A stretch of 36,891 nucleotides of DNA from Prochlorococcus sp. AG-436-C05 (GCA_003209795.1 QCPB01000013.1:1-36891), one strand, 5' to 3'; shown: positions 1 to 9,505, counted from the first letter of the stretch. Numbers and translations are program-made. The notes: generated by a model not told the origin, from the sequence alone.

Positions 1-665
1 ATTACCAACACTCCTTTTTTTTTTAAATTTGAGATAAGACTTTTACTTAAATGTAAACCTGCTGTTGGGGCAGCAACTGCTCCTGGATTACTTGCATACT
101 CAGTTTGATAACTATTCTCATGAAAAGACTCTTTTTCTGTACTTTTTATATATGGAGGAAGTGGAATCTCTCCATATATTTCAAGGAGTTTATTCATTGA
201 ATTCAGATCATTTATATTTGCTGGGAACTCAATAAATCTACCTCCAGTTTCTTCATCAACGCCAGAAATATTCAATTTAATATTTTGTGCCAAGGGGGCT
301 GTTAAACTTAATTTTCTATTTATTTTTAATTTCTTAGCAGGCTTTGCCAAACATAGCCACGTAGATTCATGAGATTTCTCCAAAACTAATAATTCGACTA
401 TTCTTCCATTTTCTAATTCAACCTTTAACCTTGCCTTCATTACCTTTGTATCATTAACAACAACCAGATCTCCCTCTCTGAATTCATCTACAAGATTCTT
501 GGTGAATTTATTAGTTGAGAAGTCTTCTTCTAACGCACTATCTCTTACTATCATCAATCTAGATTCGTGCCTAATCTTAGAAGGTTTACTAGCAATTAAT
601 GATGTATCAAGAAAGTAATCATATGCTTCAAGCTTATGATCTATTTCTTGATTATTAATTTTCAA
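1..665 (-). CDS. queA: S-adenosylmethionine:tRNA ribosyltransferase-isomerase, 3' part off the window
   Basis: QueA transfers and isomerises the ribosyl part of S-adenosylmethionine onto 7-aminomethyl-7-deazaguanine at position 34 of GUN-anticodon tRNAs, the penultimate queuosine step. The visible ~220 N-terminal residues contain family segments such as HESRLMIV, GDLVVVNDTKVMKARL, GEIPLPPYI and PGAVAAPTAGLH. No ATG starts this frame. An in-frame TAA lies at 672-674, followed by TTG at 669-671 and again at 663-665, so a TTG start is implied. The start is only about 6-12 nt after the pdhC stop, which suggests co-transcription. The gene is cut by the left edge. The identity is firm; the exact start is not. 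Confidence 0.9.
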   Translation of the reverse strand, partial: MKINNQEIDHKLEAYDYFLDTSLIASKPSKIRHESRLMIVRDSALEEDFSTNKFTKNLVDEFREGDLVVVNDTKVMKARLKVELENGRIVELLVLEKSHESTWLCLAKPAKKLKINRKLSLTAPLAQNIKLNISGVDEETGGRFIEFPANINDLNSMNKLLEIYGEIPLPPYIKSTEKESFHENSYQTEYASNPGAVAAPTAGLHLSKSLISNLKKKGVLV

Positions 666-677
666 ATGCAATTAAAT

Positions 678-2045
678 CTAGGATACAAGTATCTCTGGCT
701 CATTTTCAATTAAATAAGATAAGTCTTTTAAGAATGAAGCTCCATCAGCTCCATAAATTACTCTATGATCAGCGGTTAGATTCACTTGCATTATTTTTTT
801 AACCGATATAGAACCATCACTATTAGCAACAACTGTTGGCTTCGAAGATGCTATAGCTAAAATAGCTCCGGTACCAGGAGGAAGTATTGCATCAAATCTA
901 TCAACTCCAAACATTCCTAAATTAGACAACGTAAAGGTTCCAGTTGAGTATTCATCAGGTTCTAATTGTTTTGCTCTTGATCTTTTTACAAGATCTTTCC
1001 AAGCTCTAGATAATTCAAATAAATCAGTATTGCAAGGTTCTTTTAATACTGGAGTTATTAACCCACCATCTTCCATAGCTACAGCTACAGCAATATTGAT
1101 ATTTTCTGGATAAGAGATTCCATTTTCTGAGAAACTTGAATTAACTTGAGGATGTTTCTTAAGTGTCTTTGCAACTGCCTTTACTAGTAAGGCAGTCATA
1201 GTAACCCCATTCTGTTTTACCTTTTTGTAGAAATTATCCAACTTATCAGTGTTAATAGAGTATCCAACCCTAAAACATGGAACATCTAAACTAGACTCCA
1301 TATTTTTATTTACCGCTTTTTGAAGAGTGTTAAATTGAACAGTTTCGCCTGGATTACCAAAACTCTTCCCAGATGTTTCTGATTTACTTTCAACTCGAAA
1401 ATTTGCACTAGAAAGGCTGGCAGGGGAACTACCTTCTCCTATCCATGGGATAGAGACAGGTTGTCCATTAGCTTTTAAAACATCATCAGCCTGAATCCTA
1501 CCGTGGGGTCCAGACCCATGAATTTTTGCTAAGTCAACACCGATTTGAGTAGCCAGTTTCTTTGCTCTTGGAGATGCTATTACCCTAGAAGAATTATTAT
1601 TTGTAGAGGCATTAACTGTATCCCTATTAAATGTGGAAGGAGCCTTTTCACTTTTAACGATCACTTTTAGCTCTTCTTTTTTATTAGTTTTATTGTTGAT
1701 TTTAGGGTTTTCTTCAGTCTTTTTACTCGCTAAGTCAACTTGCCCTGAATTAGAAACTTCAGGCTGATTGGAAGTGTTTTGTTCTTGAACTGAAGCTATC
1801 TCATCCTCATTTTCGACAATAAGCCCGATAGTTTCGCCTACTGGTGCAGTACTACCAGCAGGCATTAACACTGCTGCAAGATATCCATCTTGGAAAGATT
1901 CAACATCCATATCTGCCTTATCCGATTCCACTACCAAGACAGATTCTCCTCTTTCAACCTTATCTCCAGGATTTTTCAACCATTCCACAATCTTGCCTTC
2001 TGTCATAGTAGAACTTAACGCAGGCATGAATATTTCGTGAGACAT
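678..2045 (-). CDS. pdhC: Pyruvate dehydrogenase E2, dihydrolipoamide acetyltransferase
   Basis: This is the E2 core of the pyruvate dehydrogenase complex; it transfers the acetyl group from E1 to CoA and feeds acetyl-CoA into lipid synthesis. Domain order: one N-terminal lipoyl domain (residues 1-78, lipoyl lysine K43 in ESDKADMDVES), a Lys/Glu/Asn-rich linker (80-150), a peripheral-subunit-binding domain (about 154-191, ASPRAKKLA and GSGPHGRI), and the acyltransferase domain ending in DHRVIYGADG with H427. The spacing YGADG in place of the common VDG is the form I know from cyanobacterial and plastid E2. At 455 aa it is complete. queA follows at once, and lipB, which would supply its lipoyl precursor, lies two genes upstream. 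Confidence 0.96.
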   Translation of the reverse strand: MSHEIFMPALSSTMTEGKIVEWLKNPGDKVERGESVLVVESDKADMDVESFQDGYLAAVLMPAGSTAPVGETIGLIVENEDEIASVQEQNTSNQPEVSNSGQVDLASKKTEENPKINNKTNKKEELKVIVKSEKAPSTFNRDTVNASTNNNSSRVIASPRAKKLATQIGVDLAKIHGSGPHGRIQADDVLKANGQPVSIPWIGEGSSPASLSSANFRVESKSETSGKSFGNPGETVQFNTLQKAVNKNMESSLDVPCFRVGYSINTDKLDNFYKKVKQNGVTMTALLVKAVAKTLKKHPQVNSSFSENGISYPENINIAVAVAMEDGGLITPVLKEPCNTDLFELSRAWKDLVKRSRAKQLEPDEYSTGTFTLSNLGMFGVDRFDAILPPGTGAILAIASSKPTVVANSDGSISVKKIMQVNLTADHRVIYGADGASFLKDLSYLIENEPEILVS

Positions 2046-2251
2046 AAGAAAATTGCTATTACATTGGTTTTTAGGGATTATCTACCAAACTGTCTACAGT
2101 CTTAATGGTTAGGGACCCTTTAAACTCTTGAACTTATTATACGAAATCATGTTCATGCTGGGAACTCTTCAAACTAAAGAAAGTAATATTCTTGATCGGC
2201 AGCAATTAAGACCTTTTATAAAAATTTTGTTTGTAAAAAGGATAATTTTAT

Positions 2252-2695
2252 TTAGTTATTATCTATAGATTGAATAATTCCATCTTTAACTATTATTGAG
2301 ACTTGCATCTTTTGAATAAGATTATCCCCAACACTAACATCACAGAAACTATCCACTTGCCCTTGATCAACAATTTCATCCATTTTTAAATCACGAACTT
2401 GACTCTGTTGTTGAAGTAGATTTCTTTTTTGTTCTTCAATCTCATTCCTTTTTGCTGCAACTTGTTGCTGCACTTGACTAACCTGTTCTTGAACTCGAGG
2501 ATCTAAAGGATTTACTGATTGGGATCTAATATTATTAACTATTTGCTGACCCTCTTGTTCTAATTGTGATAATTGTTGGTCAATGTTAGAAATTGCTTTA
2601 CTTAATTCCTTTTCAGCATCTTCTTTCCAAGTTGGGGTAACTATAGCTTTTATAGCTATTGAACGTTTAATAGATATTGAGTTTTTTGTTTCCAT
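2252..2695 (-). CDS. YlqD-like coiled-coil protein
   Basis: 147 residues. A short beta-like N-terminus (SIAIKAIVTPTWKEDAE) is followed by a long Gln/Glu-rich coiled coil (about 25-105) and a C-terminal segment (VGDNLIQKMQVSIIVKDG). This layout matches the YlqD family (PF11068), found in Firmicutes and cyanobacteria and without an assigned function. There is no signal peptide or membrane span, so it is probably cytoplasmic. It lies 33 nt downstream of the acyl-CoA synthetase gene on the same strand. The family call rests on pattern resemblance only. Confidence 0.7.
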   Translation of the reverse strand: METKNSISIKRSIAIKAIVTPTWKEDAEKELSKAISNIDQQLSQLEQEGQQIVNNIRSQSVNPLDPRVQEQVSQVQQQVAAKRNEIEEQKRNLLQQQSQVRDLKMDEIVDQGQVDSFCDVSVGDNLIQKMQVSIIVKDGIIQSIDNN

Positions 2696-2728
2696 AAAAA
2701 ATTAAATTACATTTTTAATATAGAGAAT

Positions 2729-4678
2729 TCAAATGAGATTTTCCTTTTTAATTTGTTTTTCATACATACTGTCTATTTGTGATGAATATAGCTTTTCTAT
2801 TTCTTTTCTTTTCTGCTTAAGAGTTTGAGTTAATAAACCATTTTCTAAATTGAAAGCATCAACAAAATAACAATCTAAAATTTGTTCCTCAGATCTTGAA
2901 CCTAATCTACTTTTAAGCAAATTGTTGATTTGCGATTTAAAAAATGAACGAGCATTTTTATTTAAATTTAATTTTGTGAGATCTTTCTCTAAAAATTTAT
3001 TTTCTACCAATTCAATATTGGGAACAACAATAGCAGTCAAACATTTTTTATCTTGGCCGACCAATTGAATCTGATTAATAAATTCAGAACTAAGAATTTC
3101 AGTTTCTAAAGGATTAGGTTCTATATTTTCACCACTAGAAAGAACTATTGTATCTTTGGCTCTTCCTGTTATAAAAAGAGATCCATTCGGTATTAGAAAA
3201 CCTAAATCTCCAGTATCAAACCAACCATCATTTGATAAAACATCTTTTGTAGCCAAATCATTATTTAAATAACCTTTCATAACTTGAGGTCCTTTAACAA
3301 GGATTTTACCTATCTCTCTAAACTTCAAAATCTTTTTTTTATCTTCATTTACTATTTTAACTTCTGTAAATTTCAAAGGCTGACCAGAAGATCCCCTTAC
3401 ATTTAAGTCCCTTCTTCTGCAAGTTAATACTGGACTTGTTTCTGTTAATCCATACCCCACTAAAACATCTATACCTAAAGATTCAAAAAACAAATCCACA
3501 TGTTCTGGAAGAGCTCCGCCTCCGTTAATTGGAAATTTCAGTTTTTCTCCACATAATTGTCTAAGGATACTTGGCCATAAAAAAATAGTGGACAATTTAT
3601 GCAAAGGGAATCTGACAGAGAAAGAAAATAATAGGGGTATTTTGGCAATTAAAGTTGTTTGATTTATATCTAAATTATTTATCTTTCTAAAATTCTTTTT
3701 AACAACAGAACTATTCTTTATCAAAAACTTTAAAAGTTTCTGTTTCTTAGATGGCATTTTTTTTAAAGCCTGAAAAAAACCGTCATGTATTGCTTCCCAT
3801 AATCTTGGTACAGTAGCCATTACAACAGGTTTGATTTGTGTAATATCGTCTTTCAAAAATTTTGGAATTGTATAAAATTGAGTACACCCACAGGAAAAAA
3901 AGAAGTATTCTGCGCTTCTTTCATAAGAATGCCAGATAGGTAATACACTTAAAACAGAAGTACCTGGATGTGGATCAGCAATGTAGGCTAGATTTATTAT
4001 TTGATGTAAGAAATTTGCATGGGTCAAAGGGACTCCTTTTGGTTTACCTGTTGTTCCAGATGTATATAGTATTGTGGCAACATCATCAATTTGGAGCTTA
4101 TCTTTTTTAACAACATTATTTTGAGAATTTTCTTTTTCTCCTCCTTTAAGAAATTCACTCCAACTAATTAAATTTTCAAATTGTTCATCTTCTAGATTAA
4201 TTATAAATTTAAGCTTTTTTTTTAATTCTTCTTTTTGGTTTAACTTCAACCAAGTATCCTTAGATTGTACTATTAGACCAACTGAATTAGAGTGTTCAAT
4301 AATATAGTCCAATTCTACTGATGGAGAATTAATACCTCTTACAGCATTTATAGCTCCTAAGCGCATTAAACCTTGATCAGCTATTAACCATCTTGGCGAA
4401 TTTTCAGATATTACAGTAACGACATCACCTTTTACTAATCCATAATTTATAAAAGATTTAGAGACTTTCGTGATCAAATCGGCCAATTCAGAATAAGAAA
4501 ATTTTTCTTTATTTTTACCCCTTAAATCACTTACGGCTAAGATATCACCACATTTGAATTTTAAGTACTCCCATATTTGGTCTACATGAATAAGTTTCTC
4601 TATTTCATTTCTATTACTAGTAAATTTATAATTTCTAGAAAGAGATTTGTCGCCACGACAATATGCTAAATCATTCAT
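2729..4678 (-). CDS. Long-chain acyl-CoA/acyl-ACP synthetase (AMP-binding)
   Basis: An ANL-superfamily enzyme that activates free fatty acids by adenylation and passes them to CoA or, in cyanobacteria, usually to acyl carrier protein for recycling. The AMP-binding P-loop is YTSGTTGKPKGVPLTH (about residues 205-220). Further signatures are VPRLWE, GGGALPEHV, GYGLTETSPV, DGWFDTGDLG and the hinge region around TGRAKDTIVLSSGENIEP. The length of 649 aa is normal for the long-chain group. It is 30 nt downstream of lipB. The sequence alone does not separate CoA from ACP specificity; ACP is the more likely acceptor because cyanobacterial members usually act as acyl-ACP synthetases. Confidence 0.9.
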   Translation of the reverse strand: MNDLAYCRGDKSLSRNYKFTSNRNEIEKLIHVDQIWEYLKFKCGDILAVSDLRGKNKEKFSYSELADLITKVSKSFINYGLVKGDVVTVISENSPRWLIADQGLMRLGAINAVRGINSPSVELDYIIEHSNSVGLIVQSKDTWLKLNQKEELKKKLKFIINLEDEQFENLISWSEFLKGGEKENSQNNVVKKDKLQIDDVATILYTSGTTGKPKGVPLTHANFLHQIINLAYIADPHPGTSVLSVLPIWHSYERSAEYFFFSCGCTQFYTIPKFLKDDITQIKPVVMATVPRLWEAIHDGFFQALKKMPSKKQKLLKFLIKNSSVVKKNFRKINNLDINQTTLIAKIPLLFSFSVRFPLHKLSTIFLWPSILRQLCGEKLKFPINGGGALPEHVDLFFESLGIDVLVGYGLTETSPVLTCRRRDLNVRGSSGQPLKFTEVKIVNEDKKKILKFREIGKILVKGPQVMKGYLNNDLATKDVLSNDGWFDTGDLGFLIPNGSLFITGRAKDTIVLSSGENIEPNPLETEILSSEFINQIQLVGQDKKCLTAIVVPNIELVENKFLEKDLTKLNLNKNARSFFKSQINNLLKSRLGSRSEEQILDCYFVDAFNLENGLLTQTLKQKRKEIEKLYSSQIDSMYEKQIKKENLI

Positions 4679-4708
4679 ATTTAAAACTTTTAAAAGCTTT
4701 TTATTTTT

Positions 4709-5359
4709 CTATTTTGGTACAAAATTAAAATTAAATTCTTCCTTAATGACTTTTTTAACAATTCTCTTAACTTTTTCAATAGTTATATTATCTTTGTAAT
4801 CAGTCATATTTGCCATAATACAATCTTTAATTCCACAAGGCACAATCTTATTAAAATTAGATAATTCACAATCAACATTAATTGAGAATCCATTGATTGT
4901 TACCCATCTTTTGCATCCAATACCAATTGAAGCGATTTTCTTATTCCCTATCCAAACACCTGTTAGACCTTTTTTAGTATTGCTATTAATATTAAAACTT
5001 CCAAGAATTTTTATAATAGTTTTTTCAATTTTTCTTAAATACCAATTTAAATCCTTGTTAAAATTTTTCAAATCTAAAACCAAATAAATCACTAATTGTC
5101 CTGGCATATGGCATGTTACCTCTCCTCCTCTATTGATTACAAAAACATCATATTTATTATCATTTAATGAGAATAGCAAATTATTATAGTTAGAACCTCT
5201 CCCCAAGGTGAAACAAAGCTGATGTTCTCCTATCCAAATAAAATCTGAATTTAATTTACCTGAAATTAAAGCTTCTCGATATTCATTTTGTAATTTATAA
5301 ACGTCATTGAAAAATGAAATTTTATCAGGTATTTTAATTATTGCTGTTCTTTTAATCAT
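4709..5359 (-). CDS. lipB: Octanoyl-[ACP]:protein N-octanoyltransferase
   Basis: LipB moves octanoyl groups from ACP to lipoyl-domain lysines, including those of E2 and GcvH; LipA then inserts sulfur. Family signatures are GRGSNYNN (53-60), [14 protein letters not shown] (77-90, with Met where HGPGQ is most common), [18 protein letters not shown] with candidate catalytic Lys141, and IVPCGI with the acyl-thioester Cys175. The length of 216 aa is typical. It heads a minus-strand run with the acyl synthetase, the YlqD-like gene, pdhC and queA. It is divergent from the hibernation-factor gene across a 43-nt gap, so both promoters must be compact or overlapping. Confidence 0.95.
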   Translation of the reverse strand: MIKRTAIIKIPDKISFFNDVYKLQNEYREALISGKLNSDFIWIGEHQLCFTLGRGSNYNNLLFSLNDNKYDVFVINRGGEVTCHMPGQLVIYLVLDLKNFNKDLNWYLRKIEKTIIKILGSFNINSNTKKGLTGVWIGNKKIASIGIGCKRWVTINGFSINVDCELSNFNKIVPCGIKDCIMANMTDYKDNITIEKVKRIVKKVIKEEFNFNFVPK

Positions 5360-5402
5360 ATTTAAGTAGATTTAGGAAGTAAGAAATATTTTTAGATTTG
5401 TT

Positions 5403-5987
5403 ATGAAAATTTTGATCCATGGTAAAAATCTTCAACTTACGGGAGCTTTAAAAGAATATACAGAAGCAAAGATAGAAAAAGCAACGCATCATTATAAGGA
5501 TATCGTTAAAGAAGCAAATATTCACTTATCAATAGAAAAAAATCCTAAAGTTCCATTCCAAACAGCAGAAGTTACAATTTTTGCTAATGGTACTGTTATA
5601 AGAGCTGAAGAAAAAACTGAGAATCTCTACTCAAGTATTGATTTGGTTTCTAATAAACTTTGCAGGAAATTACGAAAATATAAGGAGAGAAATAATAAAG
5701 CAATAAACAATAATTCTTTAAAGACTAAAGATTCATTATTAAATGACAATGAGGGATCTAATTCTTTATTTAAAGATTTCTTCAAAGAAGGAACTGAAGC
5801 AATTTTACCTGAACCTTGTATTAAAAATAAATACTTCAAGATGAATCCAATTTCATCAGAAGAAGCACTTAAACAATTAGATTTAATTGATCATAATTTT
5901 TATTTTTTTCGCAATAAAAAAAATAATGAACTTCAAGTTATTTATAAGAGAAATCATGGCGGTTATGGATTGATTCAGGCTAAATAA
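5403..5987 (+). CDS. lrtA: Long-form ribosome hibernation promoting factor (LrtA)
   Basis: Binds the 30S subunit and promotes inactive ribosome dimers under darkness or starvation; the cyanobacterial gene was named light-repressed transcript A. The N-terminal S30AE domain (about 1-105) has MKILIHGKNLQLTGALKEY and RAEEKTENLYSSIDLV. A variable linker (105-145) follows. The C-terminal domain, with MNPISSEEALKQLDL, FFRNKK, VIYKR and GYGLIQ, marks the long, dimer-forming type. 194 aa is the expected long-form length. The DeoC-like gene begins 8 nt after the stop, and recO follows without a gap, so the three are probably one transcript. Confidence 0.94.
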   Translation: MKILIHGKNLQLTGALKEYTEAKIEKATHHYKDIVKEANIHLSIEKNPKVPFQTAEVTIFANGTVIRAEEKTENLYSSIDLVSNKLCRKLRKYKERNNKAINNNSLKTKDSLLNDNEGSNSLFKDFFKEGTEAILPEPCIKNKYFKMNPISSEEALKQLDLIDHNFYFFRNKKNNELQVIYKRNHGGYGLIQAK

Positions 5988-5995
5988 TCTAGAAA

Positions 5996-6655
5996 ATGTC
6001 AAATATTGAATATGAATTAAATGAGAAGATACATGGAATTATTATTAATCCCTATTTAAAGTGGGATAGTTTCATATCAACTTGTGATCTAATTAAAAAA
6101 TATAATATTAGAAATATATCTACTTCACTGAATTATCTTAGCTATCTAAGAAATTCTTTGAATAACTATAAGGTAAATATAAACGCACTTATTTCATATC
6201 CATTTGCAGATTTACCAATTTCTTTTATTGAAGAATTTGTTGGTTTTGCAAAAGATAAAGGGGCAAATGGGATAGAGTATATGCCTAACTTTATTAATCT
6301 ATCAAAGAGAAATACAGATACTTTTGGTCTGGAGATTGAAATGGTACAAAGCTCTCAGATACCTGTAACTATTATCATTAATAAGTCAAGATTAGAAAAA
6401 GAACTTTTTGTAAAAGCGATAGAAATATCGCTAGAATTGGGAATAAAAAGCTTTCAATTCGGTGATGGGTTTGGCCCTCCTATTTCAGCTCTAGATGTCG
6501 ATGAGATATTAAAAATAATTAGCAAAAAAAGCCTTATAAAGATTGTAGGAGGGATAAAAAGACTTACTCAAGTTATTGATTTATTTGATTCTGGGATTAA
6601 CTGCGTTGGGACTTCAAATTTTAGCGATATTTTCGAAGAAGTCAGAATTATTTAA
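5996..6655 (+). CDS. deoC: DeoC-like aldolase-fold protein with degenerate active site
   Basis: Overall pattern of deoxyribose-phosphate aldolase, a TIM barrel that makes acetaldehyde and glyceraldehyde 3-phosphate: KDKGANGIEYM (86-96), IKIVGGIKRL (181-190) and CVGTSNFSDI (203-212). In active DERA the Schiff-base lysine lies in a (I/F)KTSTGF motif. Here the aligned stretch is KSFQFGDGF (151-159), placing Gln154 at the lysine position. The second active-site lysine (K201 in E. coli) appears kept as Lys182. The aldolase reaction is therefore doubtful and a changed function is more likely. It sits between lrtA and recO, and its stop codon abuts the recO ATG. The fold call is good; the enzyme activity is not supported. 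Confidence 0.75.
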   Translation: MSNIEYELNEKIHGIIINPYLKWDSFISTCDLIKKYNIRNISTSLNYLSYLRNSLNNYKVNINALISYPFADLPISFIEEFVGFAKDKGANGIEYMPNFINLSKRNTDTFGLEIEMVQSSQIPVTIIINKSRLEKELFVKAIEISLELGIKSFQFGDGFGPPISALDVDEILKIISKKSLIKIVGGIKRLTQVIDLFDSGINCVGTSNFSDIFEEVRII

Positions 6656-7438
6656 ATGACAGGGGAAAACAGGTTAGAAGGTCTTTGTATTAAAGCAACT
6701 CCATTGGGCGAGAATGATAGATTAATAACTATTCTTACAGATAATTTAGGTATTTTTAGACTAGCAGCTCCTGGTGCCAGACGCCCAAAAAGTAGTCTTG
6801 CCTCAGCTTCTCCATTAAACTATTTAAGTATGCAGATTTTCGGCAAAAGAAGTCTTAAATCAGTACGGCAAATTAAAATTATTAAAAGCTATAGTGGTCT
6901 GGGAAAAAATATTGAAACTCTTGCAGCCGCTCAGGCAATAACTGAACTAACATTTTTATTAGTAGGGAATAATGATAAGCAACAAAATTATTTATCTTGT
7001 GTTCTTGCTCATTTGGATAGAATTTATTTATACGAAATGCCAAAAGAAGAAGAAGATATTAAAATGCTCTCAATGAGTATTCAATCTCTAATCCATTTAT
7101 TAGCAATCGGAGGGATTAATTTACCTATATATCATTGCTGTAAAACAGGATCAAATATTATCCCTCCTTTAGGAAACTGGGAATGGGAGTGTTATTTTTT
7201 ACCAAATGAGGGTTTCTCAACTATTGAAGATTCGCAAAGTATACTCAAAATAAATGCATCAGAAGTTGCGCTATTACAGAGACTACTTTTCCCAGAATTA
7301 CCAATAAAGTCAAACGGAGAATTATTAGGACCTAAAAAAGTTTGGCTTAAAATATTATTAATTATTGAAACTTGGATCTTTGCTCATTTAGACAAAGAAC
7401 TATCTTCACTAAAAATGATGAGAGAACTATACATTTAA
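6656..7438 (+). CDS. recO: DNA repair protein RecO
   Basis: RecO helps load RecA onto SSB-coated single-stranded DNA in the RecFOR pathway and anneals complementary strands. The N-terminal OB-fold contains EGLCIKATPLGENDRLITILTDNLG (residues 7-31, given in part: GENDRLITILT) and APGARRPKS. The rest is helical, as usual for the C-terminal domain, with a CC pair in YHCCKTGS where many homologues carry a zinc site. The length of 260 aa is normal. The ATG directly follows the TAA of the DeoC-like gene, indicating translational coupling. Confidence 0.93.
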   Translation: MTGENRLEGLCIKATPLGENDRLITILTDNLGIFRLAAPGARRPKSSLASASPLNYLSMQIFGKRSLKSVRQIKIIKSYSGLGKNIETLAAAQAITELTFLLVGNNDKQQNYLSCVLAHLDRIYLYEMPKEEEDIKMLSMSIQSLIHLLAIGGINLPIYHCCKTGSNIIPPLGNWEWECYFLPNEGFSTIEDSQSILKINASEVALLQRLLFPELPIKSNGELLGPKKVWLKILLIIETWIFAHLDKELSSLKMMRELYI

Positions 7439-7523
7439 TATTTTCTTATACTATTAATAAATTTTAAAATTACGATGTTTGGAACATTGACTGTTAACTT
7501 AATAAATAGTTCAGTAAATTAAT

Positions 7524-8690
7524 GTGGTTAATGTTGCCTGGTTAGGTAAAAAATCCCCTTTTTGCGGAAATGTAAGTTACGGGAATTCAACCACTAAGGA
7601 ATTAAAGGGTAGAGGGCATAAAGTCAGTTTTATTCATTTTGATAATCCCTCTAATTCAAATGCAAAAAACCCATTATTCCTTGCCAATGATCCTGAAGTA
7701 AGTCTCCCATATCTAATAAAGTCTCAGGTTTATACAATCCCTTCTCCCAGAGCAGAAAAAGAATTAAAAATTTCATTAGAAAGGTTAAAGCCAGATATAG
7801 TGCATGCTAGTTTAACTTTATCTCCTTTAGACTTTAGGCTTCCTGCACTTTGTAATCAAATTAATGTACCACTTGTAGGAACATTCCACCCAGCATTTGA
7901 TATAAAGAACAGAAATTTAACTGCAAATACTCAGCAACTGACTTATCAACTTTATGCTCCCTCACTAGATAAGTTTAATAGGATAATTGTTTTTTCAGAA
8001 ACACAGAAAAAAATTCTTGCAAAATTAGGAGTTAATAAAGAAAAACAAATAGTTATTCCAAATGGTGTTGATGAAAATATTTGGAAACCTTTGACCAGAA
8101 TAAATAAAAAACATTATGCAGTGAGAAAAAAACTTGGAGATGGAAGAATCTTTTTATATATGGGCAGAATTGCTAATGAAAAAAATATCGAAGCACTTTT
8201 AAGAGCTTGGCGGAACACAAAAACCTATAATTGCAAATTAGTTATTGTTGGAGATGGACCAATAAAACCAACTCTTGAAAACAGTTTTTCTAACCTAAGC
8301 GAAGATAAATTAATATGGTGGGGTGCGGAAATGGATTTAGAAACTAGAGTTGCAATAATGCAAATAGCAGAAGTATTTTTTTTACCAAGCTTAGTAGAAG
8401 GTTTATCTCTATCACTTTTAGAAGCGATGGCTACTGGCACTGCCTGTGTAGCCACAGATACTGGAGCTGACGGTGAAGTTTTAGATAATGGAGCAGGTAT
8501 AGTTATCTCAACTGATAATGTAAGCACGCAACTAAAAACAATAATTCCTATTTTGGTAGAACACTCTACATTTACAAAATCTCTAGGAGAAAAAGCGAGA
8601 GCCCGTGTAATAGAAAGATATACAATTAGAAAAAATATCGATGCTATTGAAAAAGTTTATATAGATTTAAAAAATTCTTTTAAAAATTAA
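7524..8690 (+). CDS. Family 4 glycosyltransferase
   Basis: Retaining GT-B glycosyltransferase, 388 aa, starting at GTG 7524 (no in-frame ATG nearby). The N-terminal Rossmann domain holds the glycine-rich GNVSYGNSTTKEL and PDIVHASLTLSP. The C-terminal domain starts near IPNGVDENIWKPL, continues with YMGRIANEKNIEALLRAW and IVGDGP, and carries the EX7E motif with E292 and E300 in VEGLSLSLLEAMATG. Donor and acceptor cannot be read from sequence; the GT4 family includes sulfolipid, sucrose-phosphate and surface-polysaccharide enzymes. It is preceded by 85 nt without a gene and overlaps the convergent proC stop by 4 nt. Confidence 0.88.
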   Translation: MVNVAWLGKKSPFCGNVSYGNSTTKELKGRGHKVSFIHFDNPSNSNAKNPLFLANDPEVSLPYLIKSQVYTIPSPRAEKELKISLERLKPDIVHASLTLSPLDFRLPALCNQINVPLVGTFHPAFDIKNRNLTANTQQLTYQLYAPSLDKFNRIIVFSETQKKILAKLGVNKEKQIVIPNGVDENIWKPLTRINKKHYAVRKKLGDGRIFLYMGRIANEKNIEALLRAWRNTKTYNCKLVIVGDGPIKPTLENSFSNLSEDKLIWWGAEMDLETRVAIMQIAEVFFLPSLVEGLSLSLLEAMATGTACVATDTGADGEVLDNGAGIVISTDNVSTQLKTIIPILVEHSTFTKSLGEKARARVIERYTIRKNIDAIEKVYIDLKNSFKN

Positions 8691-9505
8691 CGAAATTCTT
8701 TACTTCTATTACTAGCAGAAACTATTGATTCAATTAAGGCTGACCTTAAATTCTTTTTTTCTAAAACCCTCAAGGCAGAAATAGTTGTTCCACCTGGGGA
8801 AGTGACCATATTCCTAAGGTCGGCTGTTGTTAAATTGTTCTGTTTTATTAAACTGATAGTTCCTAAAATCATCTCCATAACAAGCTCTTCTGAAAGTGTT
8901 TTTTGTAATCCACCGCTTAATCCTCCATCGCTTAAGGCTTCAATAATTAATGCAATAATTGCAGGCCCCGATGACGTTAAGGCCAGAAATGTATCAAGAT
9001 AATCTTCAGTAAATTCGTAAATTTTACTAGAATTTTTAAATAACTTTTTTGTAAATTGTTTGTGATCTTCTGAAATATCCTCACCCCAGGCAATGCCAGT
9101 TAAACCTTTGCCCACAGTTATTGGAATATTTGTAACGACTCTCACACATCTATGATTTGGAAATCTTTGGATAAGTTTATCTAGAGAAACTCCAGCTAAA
9201 ATTGAAACTAATAAATTGTCATTTCTTTTATGATTATCTATATCTAACTCATTGATTTCTTTAAGCTGCTGAGGTTTTACTGAAAGAAGTTTGACTTGAC
9301 AGCTCCAAATTAAATTCGCTTCTTTAGAATTTGCCTGAAAAATATTTACATCATATTTAAAATTTTTTTTAATATTCTCTAAACTTTCTTTGGAATTTAC
9401 TAAACAATAAATATCTTCTGGATTTATTAATTTTTTAACTAATAATGGAGTTATTATAGCCTTTGCAATATTTCCAAAACCAATAACTGCTATTTTAATA
9501 GTCAC
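8687..9505 (-). CDS. proC: Pyrroline-5-carboxylate reductase
   Basis: Last step of proline synthesis, NAD(P)H-dependent reduction of pyrroline-5-carboxylate. The N-terminal Rossmann motif is VIGFGNIAKAI. The C-terminal signatures are SSGPAIIALIIEALSDGG and TSPGGTTISALRVLE. 272 aa is typical. The start is GTG at 9505, only 7 nt after the sepF stop, so the two form one transcript. The convergent glycosyltransferase gene overlaps its end by 4 nt. Confidence 0.95.
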   Translation of the reverse strand: MTIKIAVIGFGNIAKAIITPLLVKKLINPEDIYCLVNSKESLENIKKNFKYDVNIFQANSKEANLIWSCQVKLLSVKPQQLKEINELDIDNHKRNDNLLVSILAGVSLDKLIQRFPNHRCVRVVTNIPITVGKGLTGIAWGEDISEDHKQFTKKLFKNSSKIYEFTEDYLDTFLALTSSGPAIIALIIEALSDGGLSGGLQKTLSEELVMEMILGTISLIKQNNLTTADLRNMVTSPGGTTISALRVLEKKNLRSALIESIVSASNRSKEFR

